Source: JADFOI01 sp965218935 (GTDB taxonomy: Bacteria > Acidobacteriota > UBA6911 > RPQK01 > JADFOI01). Taken from it: 64,000 nt of DNA. The notes beneath the pieces were generated by a model. It had not been told where the DNA came from. It did no database searches and worked only from the letters and a program-made list of their open reading frames with translations. The first letter of the stretch is position 1, and each line of letters starts with the position of its first letter. The translations under genes were made by a program, and so were the position numbers. The stretch spans positions 186,001 through 250,000 of the forward strand of contig CBDCMH010000001.1 of assembly GCA_965218935.1 (NCBI GenBank), read 5' to 3'. Positions 9,880-18,432 of the stretch are shown one piece after another.

Positions 9880-9894
9880 CCTTGCCCCCTAAAA

Positions 9895-10049
9895 GGACCC
9901 CGAGCGGCAGCCGTGCGAAAAATTACTCTAAGGGTCCGTGTGTGACCCTCCTGGAGTAATTCTCGACACCGCTTCCGCTCTATGAGAAGCGCCAGTCCTG
10001 GGGGGCTTGGGCCTCGAGAACGACTGCCGCGTCATGGCCATAAGGTATG
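9895..10049 (+). repeat. dispersed inverted repeat, copy A
   Basis: About 155 bp that reappear inverted at 15121-15276 at roughly 80% identity. It begins with the last codons of a reading frame (CEKLL then stop, at about 9920-9933), continues with a hairpin (ATTACTC and AGGGTC arms facing GACCCT and GAGTAAT, 9922-9960), a second small GCTTC/GAAGC hairpin, a GGGGCTTGGGCCTCG block, and ends just inside an ATGGCC start codon context. It could be a mobile-element end, a terminator-bearing gene tail or a structured RNA. Confidence 0.75.
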
Positions 10050-10411
10050 GTTTTTGGCTGCTGGCACTGCTGCGGCTCCCAGCAGGAATAGCCGCGACCG
10101 CCATGGCACGGTTTGCGCCGGGGAGGGGGCCATCAATGGGACCGGAGGCGTGGTTGCTGACGGTGGTGCTGATGGTGGCGTCCCTCGTCGTGGTCGCACC
10201 CTGTGGACTGCCGCTCGCGCTCGGGTGCCGGAGGCTGTGGCGATTGGATTACCGGCGCGCGGCTTAGAAGGTGGGGATTGGCCTTGGCGCCGTCACGACG
10301 ACGGCATCGTTGCTGGCGGGGTTGCTTGGCCCGCTGGCCATTGCCGTCTAAGCGGCCGTCTTGAGCCTGCCGGTCTGGATCGCCGTGCGGTGGCACGCAC
10401 GACGGAGCTGA
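10034..10411 (+). pseudogene. small membrane protein with two in-frame stops
   Basis: Read through two stop codons (TAG 10265-10267, TAA 10349-10351), one frame gives about 125 residues with four hydrophobic segments (FWLLALLRLPAGIAA, WLLTVVLMVASLVVV, TASLLAGLLGPLAIAV, AAVLSLPVWIAV). The continued membrane pattern after each stop argues for a decayed four-helix membrane protein rather than a shadow frame. Its start lies at the end of repeat copy A. No family is recognised. Confidence 0.45.
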
Positions 10412-10768
10412 GCCTTGAGAGCCGGATCAATCGTTTGTGGCCGCAAGGGAGCCGGGAAGGCCAGCTGCCGGCCATAAACGCGGCCCAAAGATTTATGCTC
10501 GTCCAACAAAACCGAACCCTCTGGCACCGCACCACGAGGTCGTCAGCAGGCATCTGACCCGGCGGACGGTGTGGGTTTCTCGTTCAGCGGCGTCCTCTCC
10601 AGCGAGGCAGCCTAAGAGGCATTCTCCACCGATCCTTTAGCCTGCTGGACGAGAGCGTGCTTCCGGTCCGGCGGCGACCTGGATTGACCGGGGTTGCCTT
10701 TACAGCGGCGTCTTCACCCGGGCGCAGTGCCCCCTCCACTTTTGCGAGTTGAACCGTCAAGTCTCCCG
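10412..10768. other. intergenic, no gene seen
   Basis: No frame with protein-like composition is present. The region lies between the decayed membrane protein and the convergent end of the TonB receptor gene. Confidence 0.5.
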
Positions 10769-13129
10769 CTAGAAGAATTCTACGGTGTAGGCGAAGCGGA
10801 TCCCTCGTCCGATCTCGGGTGCCAAGTCCTTAATGAAGGAGACATGGTTGCGGTACAGCCGGTCCCCGGCATTAAAGACATTGAGTGCGAAGTTGTGCAT
10901 GGAGTGCTGTCGGGGCAGCGTGTAGGAAGCACCCAAGTTGACGACCGTGTAGCCGGACGTGGGTGTTTCGCTGCTGAAGATGTTGCTCCGGTCGTCGGCA
11001 ACGACTAGCTCGGGCCGAAGACTAAACCCTCGGTAACGCAAGTCCAGCCCGAACCGTCCCCGAAGAGGCGGGATCCGAGGCAACGATTCACCGCTGGCGG
11101 TTAACTCGGCAGCGACCATATCGAGGCCTAAGTTAAGCCAAACCGACTCGTGGAGGAGGACATCCAGGTTCAGCTCGGAGCCGACGAACCGTGAATCCGC
11201 CTGGGAGAATTCAGCCTCGATCAAGTCGTCCACGGTCTCTCCTGAGGGGGCCAGGAAGACGAACTTGTCGATATCGTAGTAGAAGAAATGGGCTTCCGCG
11301 CGCACCTTATCTCCGGATTGGCGCAGTGAGAGGTCAAATCCGTTGCTACGTTCCCGCTCCAGGTTGGGATCACCCACCTCAAAGGCCAGGTTTCCCACAT
11401 GGGGACCGAAGTTATAGAGTTCCTCAAGAGCAGGGGACCGATAGGAGCTGGTGAAGTGAGCCACCAGCGCACCCCTCTCCCAGAGCTTGAATCGAGCGCC
11501 AATCCCAGCCGATACCCCCGTGAAATTGCGATCCGGCAATGTCACCAACTCTGCTTCATGACCCTCTTCTTCGCCCTCAGGGCCTTCTTCGTGATCAGGG
11601 CCCCTCAGCTGCGGCCCCGTGGGATGGAAACGGGTGTGCTCGAGGCGGCCTCCCAATTGCAGGCGAAACCGATCGAAACCAAGCTCCTGCAGGACAAAGA
11701 CTGCAAAGGCCCCCTGATCTACGGGTGGCGACAGAGCTTCCTCCCCCGTGGCGCGGTAGTCTCGCGTCATGCCCCAGAAACCGAAGCTGCCTGAGTGGGC
11801 CTCGCGGAGGGACTGCTGGAAGACGCCGCGATAGACAAACTGGTCATTCTGGAATGCAGTACCCACCTGGATCGGATCCCCGCCCGGGAAGATCTCAAGC
11901 TCGTCATGTCCCCAGCTGGAGTAGTTCAGCGAGAGCTTGAAGGACTCGATCCACGAGCCCAGGTTTCGGATCCCCCCTGTGAAGCGAACGTTGTGGCGCC
12001 GAAAGGCCACGTTGACCGCGTCCAGTTCCTCTTCGTCTTCCTCTTCATCCTCCCCATGGTCCTCATCCTCCCCATGGTCCTCGTCACCATGGTCGTGGGC
12101 ATGGAACTCGGCCGCAAAAGGTATGCCGTGGCGTCCCTCGTTGAAGAGATACTCCAGACTGGTAAAAGCCTTCTCCCCGAAGAATCCCAACCCGGCATTC
12201 CCGTTGCTGATCCGGGACTGGGAGTTCTCGACCTTGCCAATAGGAGTGCCATAGTCGTTGGTGCGCTGGCCTCCTCCTCCCATCCAGAAAATCCAGTCTT
12301 TGACTCCGTGCTCGGCGGTGAAGCTGCCCCCCAGGTGCTCGTTGGCCGAGCCAACGACGGTCGAGACCCGTGCCCGGGTGCCCTGGTGGGACTGGGTATG
12401 GATCTCATGATGATGACTGATGGCATTGACCACGCCACCGATAGCGTTGCTGCCATAGAGCAGGGTGGCGGGTCCCCTCAGGACTTCCACTTGCTCCAGG
12501 TTGGTCGAGTCGAGTGGCTCTCCGTGATCCCCGGACTGAGAACCAAGTGATCCGATCCGGACCCCGTCCTGCATCACTAAAACCCGGTCCCCGTCGAAGC
12601 CCCGGATTACGGGCCGTGAGGTTCCCGGGCCAAAACTTCTCTTGGCTATTCCGGGCAGACCTTCCAGCATGTCCCCCAGTCCGGTGGCCTGCCGACCGGA
12701 CAAGTCAACGGCATTTAAAGAGGTCACCGACTGAACCGCTTCGAAGGCTGTCTGTTGAATCCCATTGGCGGTCACGGTAAGTTCATGTTGAAGGGGAGAA
12801 ATCTCGATCTGAAAGTCCAAGGTCCGGGTCTCTCCCGATCGGATCTCTACCACCTGACTCGGTGCGTTCAGGGAACTGGCGAAGGCGATGACCGAATAGG
12901 AACCGGGTGGAAGCTCCAGAGCGTATCGCCCGCCGGAATCGGTTTCCGTTGTTTGGCTAAGCTCTACCACCATTACCGTGGCATAGTGAATCGGATGGCC
13001 ACTGCTTTGCAGGGTTACCCGTCCTTCCAGGCGTCCGTTGCCCTGCGCCGATCCAACAGTATTGAAAAACAAAACAAACAAGAACTGGGTTGAAAAGAGG
13101 ACAGATTGTTTTTTCAGTCTCAGGTACAT
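10769..13129 (-). CDS. TonB-dependent receptor, probably for zinc
   Basis: This 786-residue outer-membrane receptor has a signal peptide (about residues 1-29), a carboxypeptidase-regulatory-like beta-sandwich (about 33-110), a plug domain (RPVIRGFDGDRVLVMQDGVR near 165-190; VEVLRGPATLLYGSNAIGG) and a 22-strand-type barrel ending in an aromatic residue (EFF). A periplasm- or surface-exposed loop near residues 350-385 is packed with His, Asp and Glu (HAHDHGDEDHGEDEDH). Receptors of the ZnuD type carry such loops and import zinc, so zinc is the best guess; nickel or copper cannot be excluded. A His-rich secreted protein is encoded just upstream on the same strand. Confidence 0.85.
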   Translation of the reverse strand: MYLRLKKQSVLFSTQFLFVLFFNTVGSAQGNGRLEGRVTLQSSGHPIHYATVMVVELSQTTETDSGGRYALELPPGSYSVIAFASSLNAPSQVVEIRSGETRTLDFQIEISPLQHELTVTANGIQQTAFEAVQSVTSLNAVDLSGRQATGLGDMLEGLPGIAKRSFGPGTSRPVIRGFDGDRVLVMQDGVRIGSLGSQSGDHGEPLDSTNLEQVEVLRGPATLLYGSNAIGGVVNAISHHHEIHTQSHQGTRARVSTVVGSANEHLGGSFTAEHGVKDWIFWMGGGGQRTNDYGTPIGKVENSQSRISNGNAGLGFFGEKAFTSLEYLFNEGRHGIPFAAEFHAHDHGDEDHGEDEDHGEDEEEDEEELDAVNVAFRRHNVRFTGGIRNLGSWIESFKLSLNYSSWGHDELEIFPGGDPIQVGTAFQNDQFVYRGVFQQSLREAHSGSFGFWGMTRDYRATGEEALSPPVDQGAFAVFVLQELGFDRFRLQLGGRLEHTRFHPTGPQLRGPDHEEGPEGEEEGHEAELVTLPDRNFTGVSAGIGARFKLWERGALVAHFTSSYRSPALEELYNFGPHVGNLAFEVGDPNLERERSNGFDLSLRQSGDKVRAEAHFFYYDIDKFVFLAPSGETVDDLIEAEFSQADSRFVGSELNLDVLLHESVWLNLGLDMVAAELTASGESLPRIPPLRGRFGLDLRYRGFSLRPELVVADDRSNIFSSETPTSGYTVVNLGASYTLPRQHSMHNFALNVFNAGDRLYRNHVSFIKDLAPEIGRGIRFAYTVEFF

Positions 13130-13232
13130 AATCGTGATTTCTCCTAATCGTCAGCCGCCGGGGATCAAACGAACCCCGCTCCCAAGAGATACGGCTTTCG
13201 ACGTGATAGGTTGGGAAAGTGAGAAACGGGGA

Positions 13233-13577
13233 CTAGGAGAAGAAGGGGGGAGCGCGTATGGTGCGGTGGCTGTACTGAAACGACGAGATCCAATCCGACT
13301 TGGCCAAAAGGGCCAGCTTGACTACGGCGCTGGTGAAACCCTGCGAAAAGCACAGGGCTGGGGTGGACTGCTGGCCGTGAAGACAAAAGTGGGAGTGTTG
13401 CTCTCCGGAATCACAGGGCAGTGGCTCGTGGTAGACCGTTCCCACATGCCCGTGGTGAGGCAGATGCCGTTCCTCCTCCAAGGGATGGAGGATCTCGGTT
13501 CCCTGCCCCAGGACAAAGAGCACAAAAGCAAGACACAACAGCCCGCTGATCGGCTTTCTCAGGTTCCTGCCTCTCAT
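13233..13577 (-). CDS. His-rich small secreted protein
   Basis: This gene of about 114 residues starts at the ATG beginning MRGRNLRKPISGLL, giving a clean signal peptide (hydrophobic core LLCLAFVLFVLG). The mature part is rich in His and Cys (HLPHHGHVGTVYHEPLPC, EQHSHFCLHGQ), consistent with metal binding in the periplasm. It precedes the TonB receptor by about 100 bp on the same strand, so co-transcription and a shared metal role are likely. An earlier ATG at 13598 adds seven residues and is less likely because it overlaps the apparent -10 element. Confidence 0.6.
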   Translation of the reverse strand: MRGRNLRKPISGLLCLAFVLFVLGQGTEILHPLEEERHLPHHGHVGTVYHEPLPCDSGEQHSHFCLHGQQSTPALCFSQGFTSAVVKLALLAKSDWISSFQYSHRTIRAPPFFS

Positions 13578-13586
13578 GATCAGGCG

Positions 13587-13595
13587 ATTATACCA
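13587..13595 (-). promoter_or_regulatory. possible extended -10 element
   Basis: On the minus strand the sequence TGGTATAAT, a perfect extended -10, lies about 10 bp upstream of the ATG at 13577. Transcription from it would start almost at the start codon, giving a leaderless or very short-leader mRNA. No good -35 was found and no Zur-like palindrome is obvious. Confidence 0.35.
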
Positions 13596-13675
13596 CAACG
13601 GAGGGATGCCCCTTGTGAATGCGATCTTAAAGTAAGAATAGTGGGGAGAAAGAGCGCTGACGAAAGCAATTGCGG

Positions 13676-14465
13676 CTATACGAACCGGACCAACCGCACG
13701 TTAAGCAGACGTGTGGTGCTGTCGGTGCCCTTCCACTGGACCAGAATCGGACTCTGGTAGGTGCCCCAGCCGATCTCAGGCACGCCTGTGGCTTGTCGGT
13801 CCAGGATGGGGAGACTGATGTTGCGCTTTATCCTCAGGAAATGAGATATCGGGAGGGCCAGCGACCAGTTAACTACCCTCTCGATCAGGGAGCGTCGCGC
13901 TCCGAGCTGGTCCAGGAGCTTTTAAATACCTGGACCGCATCGTACTGCGCGTAGTTGAGCACATGGCACAGGGTTCGTGGAGCGCCTCCCTGCCGATCTG
14001 CGCCACAAAATGCAGCGGGTTCCGCAGCACGTCCTTCAGATCATGCTTCATCAGCAGAGTCTCGTACTCGTTGACAGTCAAACCAGTGTTGCGCTCTTCC
14101 GCGAGCAGCGACACGTCGACCCGGCCGAACGAAACGCGGTGCTGCTCTGAAAGCTCGGTGCGCAGATGTAGCTTGTCGTGGACATAGTCGGCGGCGGACG
14201 GAAACAGCTTTAGGAATACCTGGAGATAGTCCTGAATATTGGCACTGTCGTGTTCCAACACCTTCGCGAGGCGCCGGCCGACATAGCCGGCCGTGGTGTG
14301 GTCCGAAATGTAGAATGCCCTCGGATACCGAATGAAATCGGACCCAAATTCCTCGCGCAGCTTGCCCCGCACATCGATCAGGTCTACTCGGGCCGCAAGC
14401 TTGATCCGTAGCGTCGCATAAAACGGCCCGCTGTCAGCCTGAGTGTACCTATGCACCAGGATCAT
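13676..14465 (-). pseudogene. YjbQ-like protein, two frameshifts
   Basis: The N-terminal 165 codons read MILVHRYTQADSGPFYATLR onward and include FYISDHTTAGYVG, resembling the HTTAG motif of the YjbQ/UPF0047 family. After about 13985 the sensible reading moves to another frame (HVLNYAQYDAVQVFKSSW) and after about 13885 to a third (ERVVNWSLALPISHFL, then GWGTYQSPILVQWKG and LLNVRLVRFV, stop at 13676), matching the family's C-terminal Trp-Gly/strand pattern. Joined, the protein would be about 262 residues, longer than the usual ~140, so the family link is distant. Broken by at least two indels. Confidence 0.5.
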
Positions 14466-14536
14466 GGGTAGTCCCTGTATAGTTCACACACTACCGGAGG
14501 GCAGCTGGTCTGTTGCGACCGTGTCTTGTCGGTCAG

Positions 14537-14764
14537 TCAATCTTCCTCAAACTCCCAGATTGTAGCTGCCGGGTGGACGGCCTTCAGACGCTTGGCCTGA
14601 TCCATCTTCAGGCCTCCCTATTCCTTCCTCCACCGGTAGTAGGTTTGCTCGGTTACCCCAATCTGCTTTGACACTTGGCCCACCGTCTTCCCTTGGGCCA
14701 GGTCCACCTCCGCTTCACGCAGCTTGATGATAATTTGCTCGGCCGTAAATCGTTTTCTTGCCAT
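14537..14764 (-). pseudogene. IS3-family OrfA remnant
   Basis: The start reads MARKRFTAEQIIIKLREAEV followed by a helix-turn-helix (VGQVSKQIGVTEQTYYRWRKE), the standard N-terminus of an IS3-family OrfA unrelated in detail to the five complete copies. The codon after WRKE is TAG where TAC (Tyr) is normal; the frame then continues with the family sequence GGLKMDQAKRLK before losing similarity and stopping at 14537. The catalytic orfB is absent. Confidence 0.7.
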
Positions 14765-15120
14765 GTTGGCCTCCTTTCTAAAAATCAAAATCCCTAACAC
14801 TTCACCTGGACTCGTTTTAAGGGGCATTGGCAGTTCGACGCGCCCAGGCCCGCCACCGGTCACACGCTGCCCTGATCTCCTGCTCCCTGGCCTGGATTCG
14901 ATCAGGGGTCGAAGAACTACCCGTGACAAGGGCACACTGCGCTCCTGCGGCCTGGAGGGCGAAGGCGCGCACTTGAAAATCCACCGTCGCTGGACACGAT
15001 CCAAGCCCAAGGTTCGTCACGTTTCCCGGATTCGGATAGCCTGGAATCTAGCGCGATCCCCCGGCGGCCCGGTTGGTCATCTCAAAAAAGAGCACTCGTT
15101 GCGGTTCTCCTGTGAATAAA

Positions 15121-15276
15121 CTATACCTTTTGGCCATGACTGGGCAGTCGTTCCCGAGGCCCAAGCCCCGAAGAACGGGCGCTTCATAGCAGCGAAAGCG
15201 GTGCCGGGAGTTACTCCAGGAAGGTCACACACGGACCCTTAGAGCAATTTTTCACACCGTTGCGGCTCAAACCCCA
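15121..15276 (-). repeat. dispersed inverted repeat, copy B
   Basis: Minus-strand counterpart of the repeat at 9895-10049. It too begins with codons ending CEKLL and a stop, keeps the core CTAAGGGTCCGTGTGTGACC exactly, and ends at ATGGCCAAAAGGTAT. Differences in the stems are mostly pair-preserving (for example ATTACTC to ATTGCTC opposite GAGTAA). Upstream, a minus-strand frame (GGKITSDARVSLLRGVEKL, then TGLGFEPQRCEKLL) is protein-like and runs into the repeat, with an in-frame stop further up. Confidence 0.75.
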
Positions 15277-15377
15277 GTCCGGTCAGCTTTTCCACTCCCC
15301 GCAACAGTGAGACGCGCGCGTCGGAAGTGATCTTCCCTCCGAAGCCGGGGTCGTCCTGGTCAATCTTCTCTCAGGCT

Positions 15378-15723
15378 TCAATCAGGTTGTTTAGATGCCT
15401 CTCGGGTGCGGGTAAAGGAATCCAATTCGGCCAATCGTCCAGTATGCGCATATTCCGGAAACTCATAGTGGTGGTCCAACACAATACCCTTGTTCCCCAG
15501 ACCTGCCCTGGTCCTGAGGTTCGACATTCCCCGCATCAAGTCGGCGAAGTTGTCATGAGCGACCTTCACCCTCACTTCTGAGGGGAGTTGTACCAATAGC
15601 CTGTCAAAGCGGCTAAACTCTTCCCTGAGTCCGCTGGCACCGCCGACCGCATCGGATCCGATCATGAATCGGGTCGGATACCGTTCGATCAGTTGAACCC
15701 ACCGATCCAGATTCTTGTAGACG
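15378..15723 (-). pseudogene. amidohydrolase C-terminal fragment cut by IS
   Basis: Reading from the IS border, the frame gives NLDRWVQLIERYPTRFMIGS, then DAVGG and RVKVAHDNFADLM. This is the last barrel strand and C-terminal helices of an amidohydrolase-2-type TIM-barrel hydrolase, with the aspartate of GSD as metal ligand. The N-terminal three quarters are missing: the IS begins at 15724, and no matching half is found on its other side. The tail after about residue 75 of the fragment probably leaves the native frame, because an adjacent frame (ILDDWPNWIPLPAPERHL) looks more protein-like. Confidence 0.6.
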
Positions 15724-15763
15724 TGTACGTCTTCAGCGAGAATGGGACATTTGGGGTTCCAAG

Positions 15764-16762
15764 CTAAGAGACAGTGGGAACCGATGCTGATCGGGCTAGT
15801 TTAGCATTGATCGCCTGCCGACGGGCAAGGGTGACTCCTTTCAATCTTCTCCTTTTTGTGTGGATGGAATCTCGTCTTGCGAAGTACATGTCATCGGGTG
15901 TGACGTTACCCAGGGCCTCGTGATAGCGCCTGGAGTTGTAGTAGTCGATAAAGACCGCGATTTCTCGCTCCAACTCCTCGGGTGTCTCCCAGACCATTAG
16001 GTTGATGCGTTCCTTGCAGGAACGATGGTAGCGTTCGATCTTCCCGTTGGTCTGGGGATGATAGGGTGAGGCCAGGATGTGGCCCAGTCCCTTGGTCTCC
16101 AGATACTGACCAAAGTCTTTGGAGATCAAAGCCGGTCCGCGGTCTGTCACCAGCCGGGGCCGATCAGACAACGGAGCCTGTTCCACACCCGTTCTCTCAC
16201 AAGCCGCCTCGACCACCTGGCTGAAGTCTCCAGCACGCATGGCCGTGTGAAGTCCCCAGGCCAGGATCCTCCGGCTAAAGTCATCCAGTACTGAGATCAG
16301 ATAGTACCAGCCCCAGTTCTTGACCAGAAGATAGGTCGCATCCGTTTGCCACTGCTGGTTGGGTCGGGTCGTCTTGATTCGATATTCCGATTCGGCTGGA
16401 AAGCTCCGGAGTTGAACCTCCCGAATCAGCCCTTCCGCTTTCAAAATCCGGTAGACCGAGGATTCCGAGACCGTAAACCCGCACCTATCCGTCACCTGGC
16501 AGCTCACTTCTCGTGAGGACCACTCTGGAAACAGCAGCGCCATCTCCAGGATTCGGTCCCGTTCTTTGGGCAGGATCTGATTCCAAACCCGTCCTGATCC
16601 TGGGGGACGGTCCCGCAAGCCTGCCAACCCCCTCTTTCGAAAGTGGTGTCTCCAGCGATAGTAGGTCGAGCGGGGGATCTCGAGTTGATCCAGCACCTCC
16701 CGGACCGGTAACTCGGAGGCCTCCACTGTCCTTAAAACTTCCAGCTTGTGCTCGCTGAGCAT
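15764..16762 (-). CDS. IS3-type transposase OrfB
   Basis: 332 residues. An N-terminal helix-turn-helix (REVLDQLEIPRSTYYRWRHH) is followed by the HTH_21-like region and an rve integrase core with DDE residues at about Asp 141 (QTDATY), Asp 208 (VTDRGP) and Glu 244 (NGKIERYH). It catalyses strand cleavage and joining at the element ends, probably as the OrfAB fusion. It can also be translated alone from an AGGAGG site 9 bp before the ATG. Confidence 0.95.
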   Translation of the reverse strand: MLSEHKLEVLRTVEASELPVREVLDQLEIPRSTYYRWRHHFRKRGLAGLRDRPPGSGRVWNQILPKERDRILEMALLFPEWSSREVSCQVTDRCGFTVSESSVYRILKAEGLIREVQLRSFPAESEYRIKTTRPNQQWQTDATYLLVKNWGWYYLISVLDDFSRRILAWGLHTAMRAGDFSQVVEAACERTGVEQAPLSDRPRLVTDRGPALISKDFGQYLETKGLGHILASPYHPQTNGKIERYHRSCKERINLMVWETPEELEREIAVFIDYYNSRRYHEALGNVTPDDMYFARRDSIHTKRRRLKGVTLARRQAINAKLARSASVPTVS

Positions 16763-16782
16763 CCTCTGATACCTCCTTCGCC

Positions 16783-17109
16783 TTACAGGCCCAAACTTTT
16801 TTTTAGCTTTTGGTTCTCCACTACCGTCTCGGCCACCGCCTTCTTCAAGGCCTCATTCTCCTCCTTCAAGCGACGCACCTCACCGGAAGTCGCATTCCGT
16901 TGGGTCTCCCGGGTTAGACCGTTTTTGCCCGAATCCAGGAAGGCCTTGGACCACTTGTAGTAGATCGAAGGTTGAATCCCTTCTTTGCGGCACAGTTCGG
17001 TGACGGGAATCTCTCCGCGGAGCCCCTCCAAAACGATGTGGATCTTCTCTTCGGCCGTGAATCTCCGGCGGGTGGCCCTACGGATCTGTTTGACGACGTC
17101 TGTGGTCAT
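16783..17109 (-). CDS. IS3-type transposase OrfA
   Basis: 108 residues, identical in sequence to the other copies. Start chosen at the ATG of MTTDVVKQIRRATRRRF, preceded by an AAGGAG motif at about 8 bp. The stop lies 20 bp before the orfB ATG, and orfB is in the -1 frame. Confidence 0.95.
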   Translation of the reverse strand: MTTDVVKQIRRATRRRFTAEEKIHIVLEGLRGEIPVTELCRKEGIQPSIYYKWSKAFLDSGKNGLTRETQRNATSGEVRRLKEENEALKKAVAETVVENQKLKKSLGL

Positions 17110-17397
17110 AGCGTTCTCCTTTTGGTTGTGCCATGACCAGCATCGGCTTGCTCTGATGGGCTGTCAAGATCAGCCCTTTGAGGGGGTGAGATCTCACCCC
17201 CTCAAACCTTCCAACTCTCTCTTAACTCTCGGCCCTATGTGTCCCACTTTCGCTGACGGGATACAACCTAGTGCGTCTGATACAGCCAGGAGCCAGAAGG
17301 GATTGTAGTTGCGTCGAATATCGAAAGCTTCCTACGAGGGGCCAAAGTATTGCTCGGGGTGACGGAGTCTACACAACTCTGGACCCGTCTCCGAGTG

Positions 17398-18432
17398 TCA
17401 AACCAAGTTTCGTAGGCCACTGATGCAAGCATAGAAACGCCAAAGATAGTTTCCTAAGCCTTTCCTGTTCTTCAGCTTGAGTCTGAGTACCTCACTTTCA
17501 GAACATCGAATAAGCTCCATTAATTCATCGTCAGAAATCCTCTTAGATGCTTGCACTTCTTTCCTCTTTTTCAGTGTTTTTCGTAGTTGTTTGATCATCC
17601 CAAGCATCCCTTGAACATAACTAAAGGTTCTTCCCCATTTGACGCACAAGAGAAACCAATAGGTTTGGTGTAGGAAGATAAAAGGGAAGAACCTCAGTAA
17701 TAGAACTCCGGGCCAATTTTTTACGATAACATTGATCATGTTCCGTGTGGCAAGAGAAACCGCCAGCTCACTGGTGACACCCCCCAGAGTTGCGCCCCCG
17801 ATGTGGTATACAGCGACGTCGGGGACATACAGGATCTTATATCCAGCCACTTTCATTCTCAGGGAAAAGTCCAGGTCTTCATAATTGGCAAAGAAATCTT
17901 CATCAAAAAGACCCACTTCGTCGAATATTTCCCTTCTAAAAATGGATGCTCCAGCACACGCTGAGAACGCCTCCCTCACCGAGTCAAACTCTTTTTGAGG
18001 GTGACCGCGCCCCAATTTCATGGCCAGTCCACCTCTCGTGTATTCGTCGCCAGCTCCGTCCAGGCGCTCTCTGTCGTGAAAGTTGATCATCTTGGAGGTG
18101 ACGCAATCGATTTCTGGTCCTTTGCTAAAAGCCAGTTGAATGTTTTCCAGCCATGACTGATCTACCTCAGTGTCGTTGTTCAACAGGGCGATGTACGGAT
18201 ACTTCGCACGACCGATCCCGACGTTAGTGGCACGAGCAAATCCTTTGTTCTCATTGAGCGGGACCAGTTGCACGCCAGGAAAATGCTCCCTAATAAATGC
18301 TTCAGAATCGTCCGATGAACCATTATCGACCACTATGATTTCAAAATCTTTGAACGATTGTGCATGTAACGACGAGAGACATCTGCCGAGATATTGGCAG
18401 CCGTTATAGTTGGGGACAATGATTGAAAACAT
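17398..18432 (-). CDS. family 2 glycosyltransferase
   Basis: This 344-residue GT-A enzyme starts FSIIVPNYNGCQYLGRCLSS and has the nucleotide-binding IIVVDNGSSDDS (about residues 33-44), the metal-binding NNDTE (about 85-89) and an acceptor-side FFANYEDLDFSLR. It resembles the rhamnosyl- or dTDP-sugar-transferase branch acting on cell-surface polysaccharides at the cytoplasmic face of the membrane; the C-terminal part has a hydrophobic stretch (LRFFPFIFLHQTYWFLL) that may associate with the membrane. Donor and acceptor cannot be told. It stands alone beside IS copy 2, perhaps a leftover of a polysaccharide cluster. Lower GC and more A/T-ending codons than its neighbours hint at transfer. Confidence 0.85.
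   Translation of the reverse strand: MFSIIVPNYNGCQYLGRCLSSLHAQSFKDFEIIVVDNGSSDDSEAFIREHFPGVQLVPLNENKGFARATNVGIGRAKYPYIALLNNDTEVDQSWLENIQLAFSKGPEIDCVTSKMINFHDRERLDGAGDEYTRGGLAMKLGRGHPQKEFDSVREAFSACAGASIFRREIFDEVGLFDEDFFANYEDLDFSLRMKVAGYKILYVPDVAVYHIGGATLGGVTSELAVSLATRNMINVIVKNWPGVLLLRFFPFIFLHQTYWFLLCVKWGRTFSYVQGMLGMIKQLRKTLKKRKEVQASKRISDDELMELIRCSESEVLRLKLKNRKGLGNYLWRFYACISGLRNLV

Larger units (their letters stand above)
15724..17265 (-). mobile_element. IS3-type element, copy 2, complete
   Basis: 1542 bp. The orfB-side end begins TGTACGTCTTCAGCGAGAAT and the orfA-side end, read inward, TGTATCCCGTCAGCGAAAGT, imperfect terminal inverted repeats with a shared TGGGACA further in. A 30-bp palindrome centred on AGATCT sits 74 bp from the orfA-side end. 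The flanks (TAGACG left, ACCTAG right) share no target duplication, so a deletion or recombination is likely to have followed insertion. Confidence 0.95.

Noticed and set aside
9982..10557. 191-codon plus-strand frame after the SbcC-like gene
   Set aside because: It runs across repeat copy A and the decayed membrane protein in a different frame and has low-information, Arg/Gly-rich sequence.
11399..12550. Long plus-strand frames across the TonB receptor gene
   Set aside because: They are antisense shadows; the minus strand encodes a full-length receptor with clear domains, while the plus-strand proteins are repetitive and domain-free.
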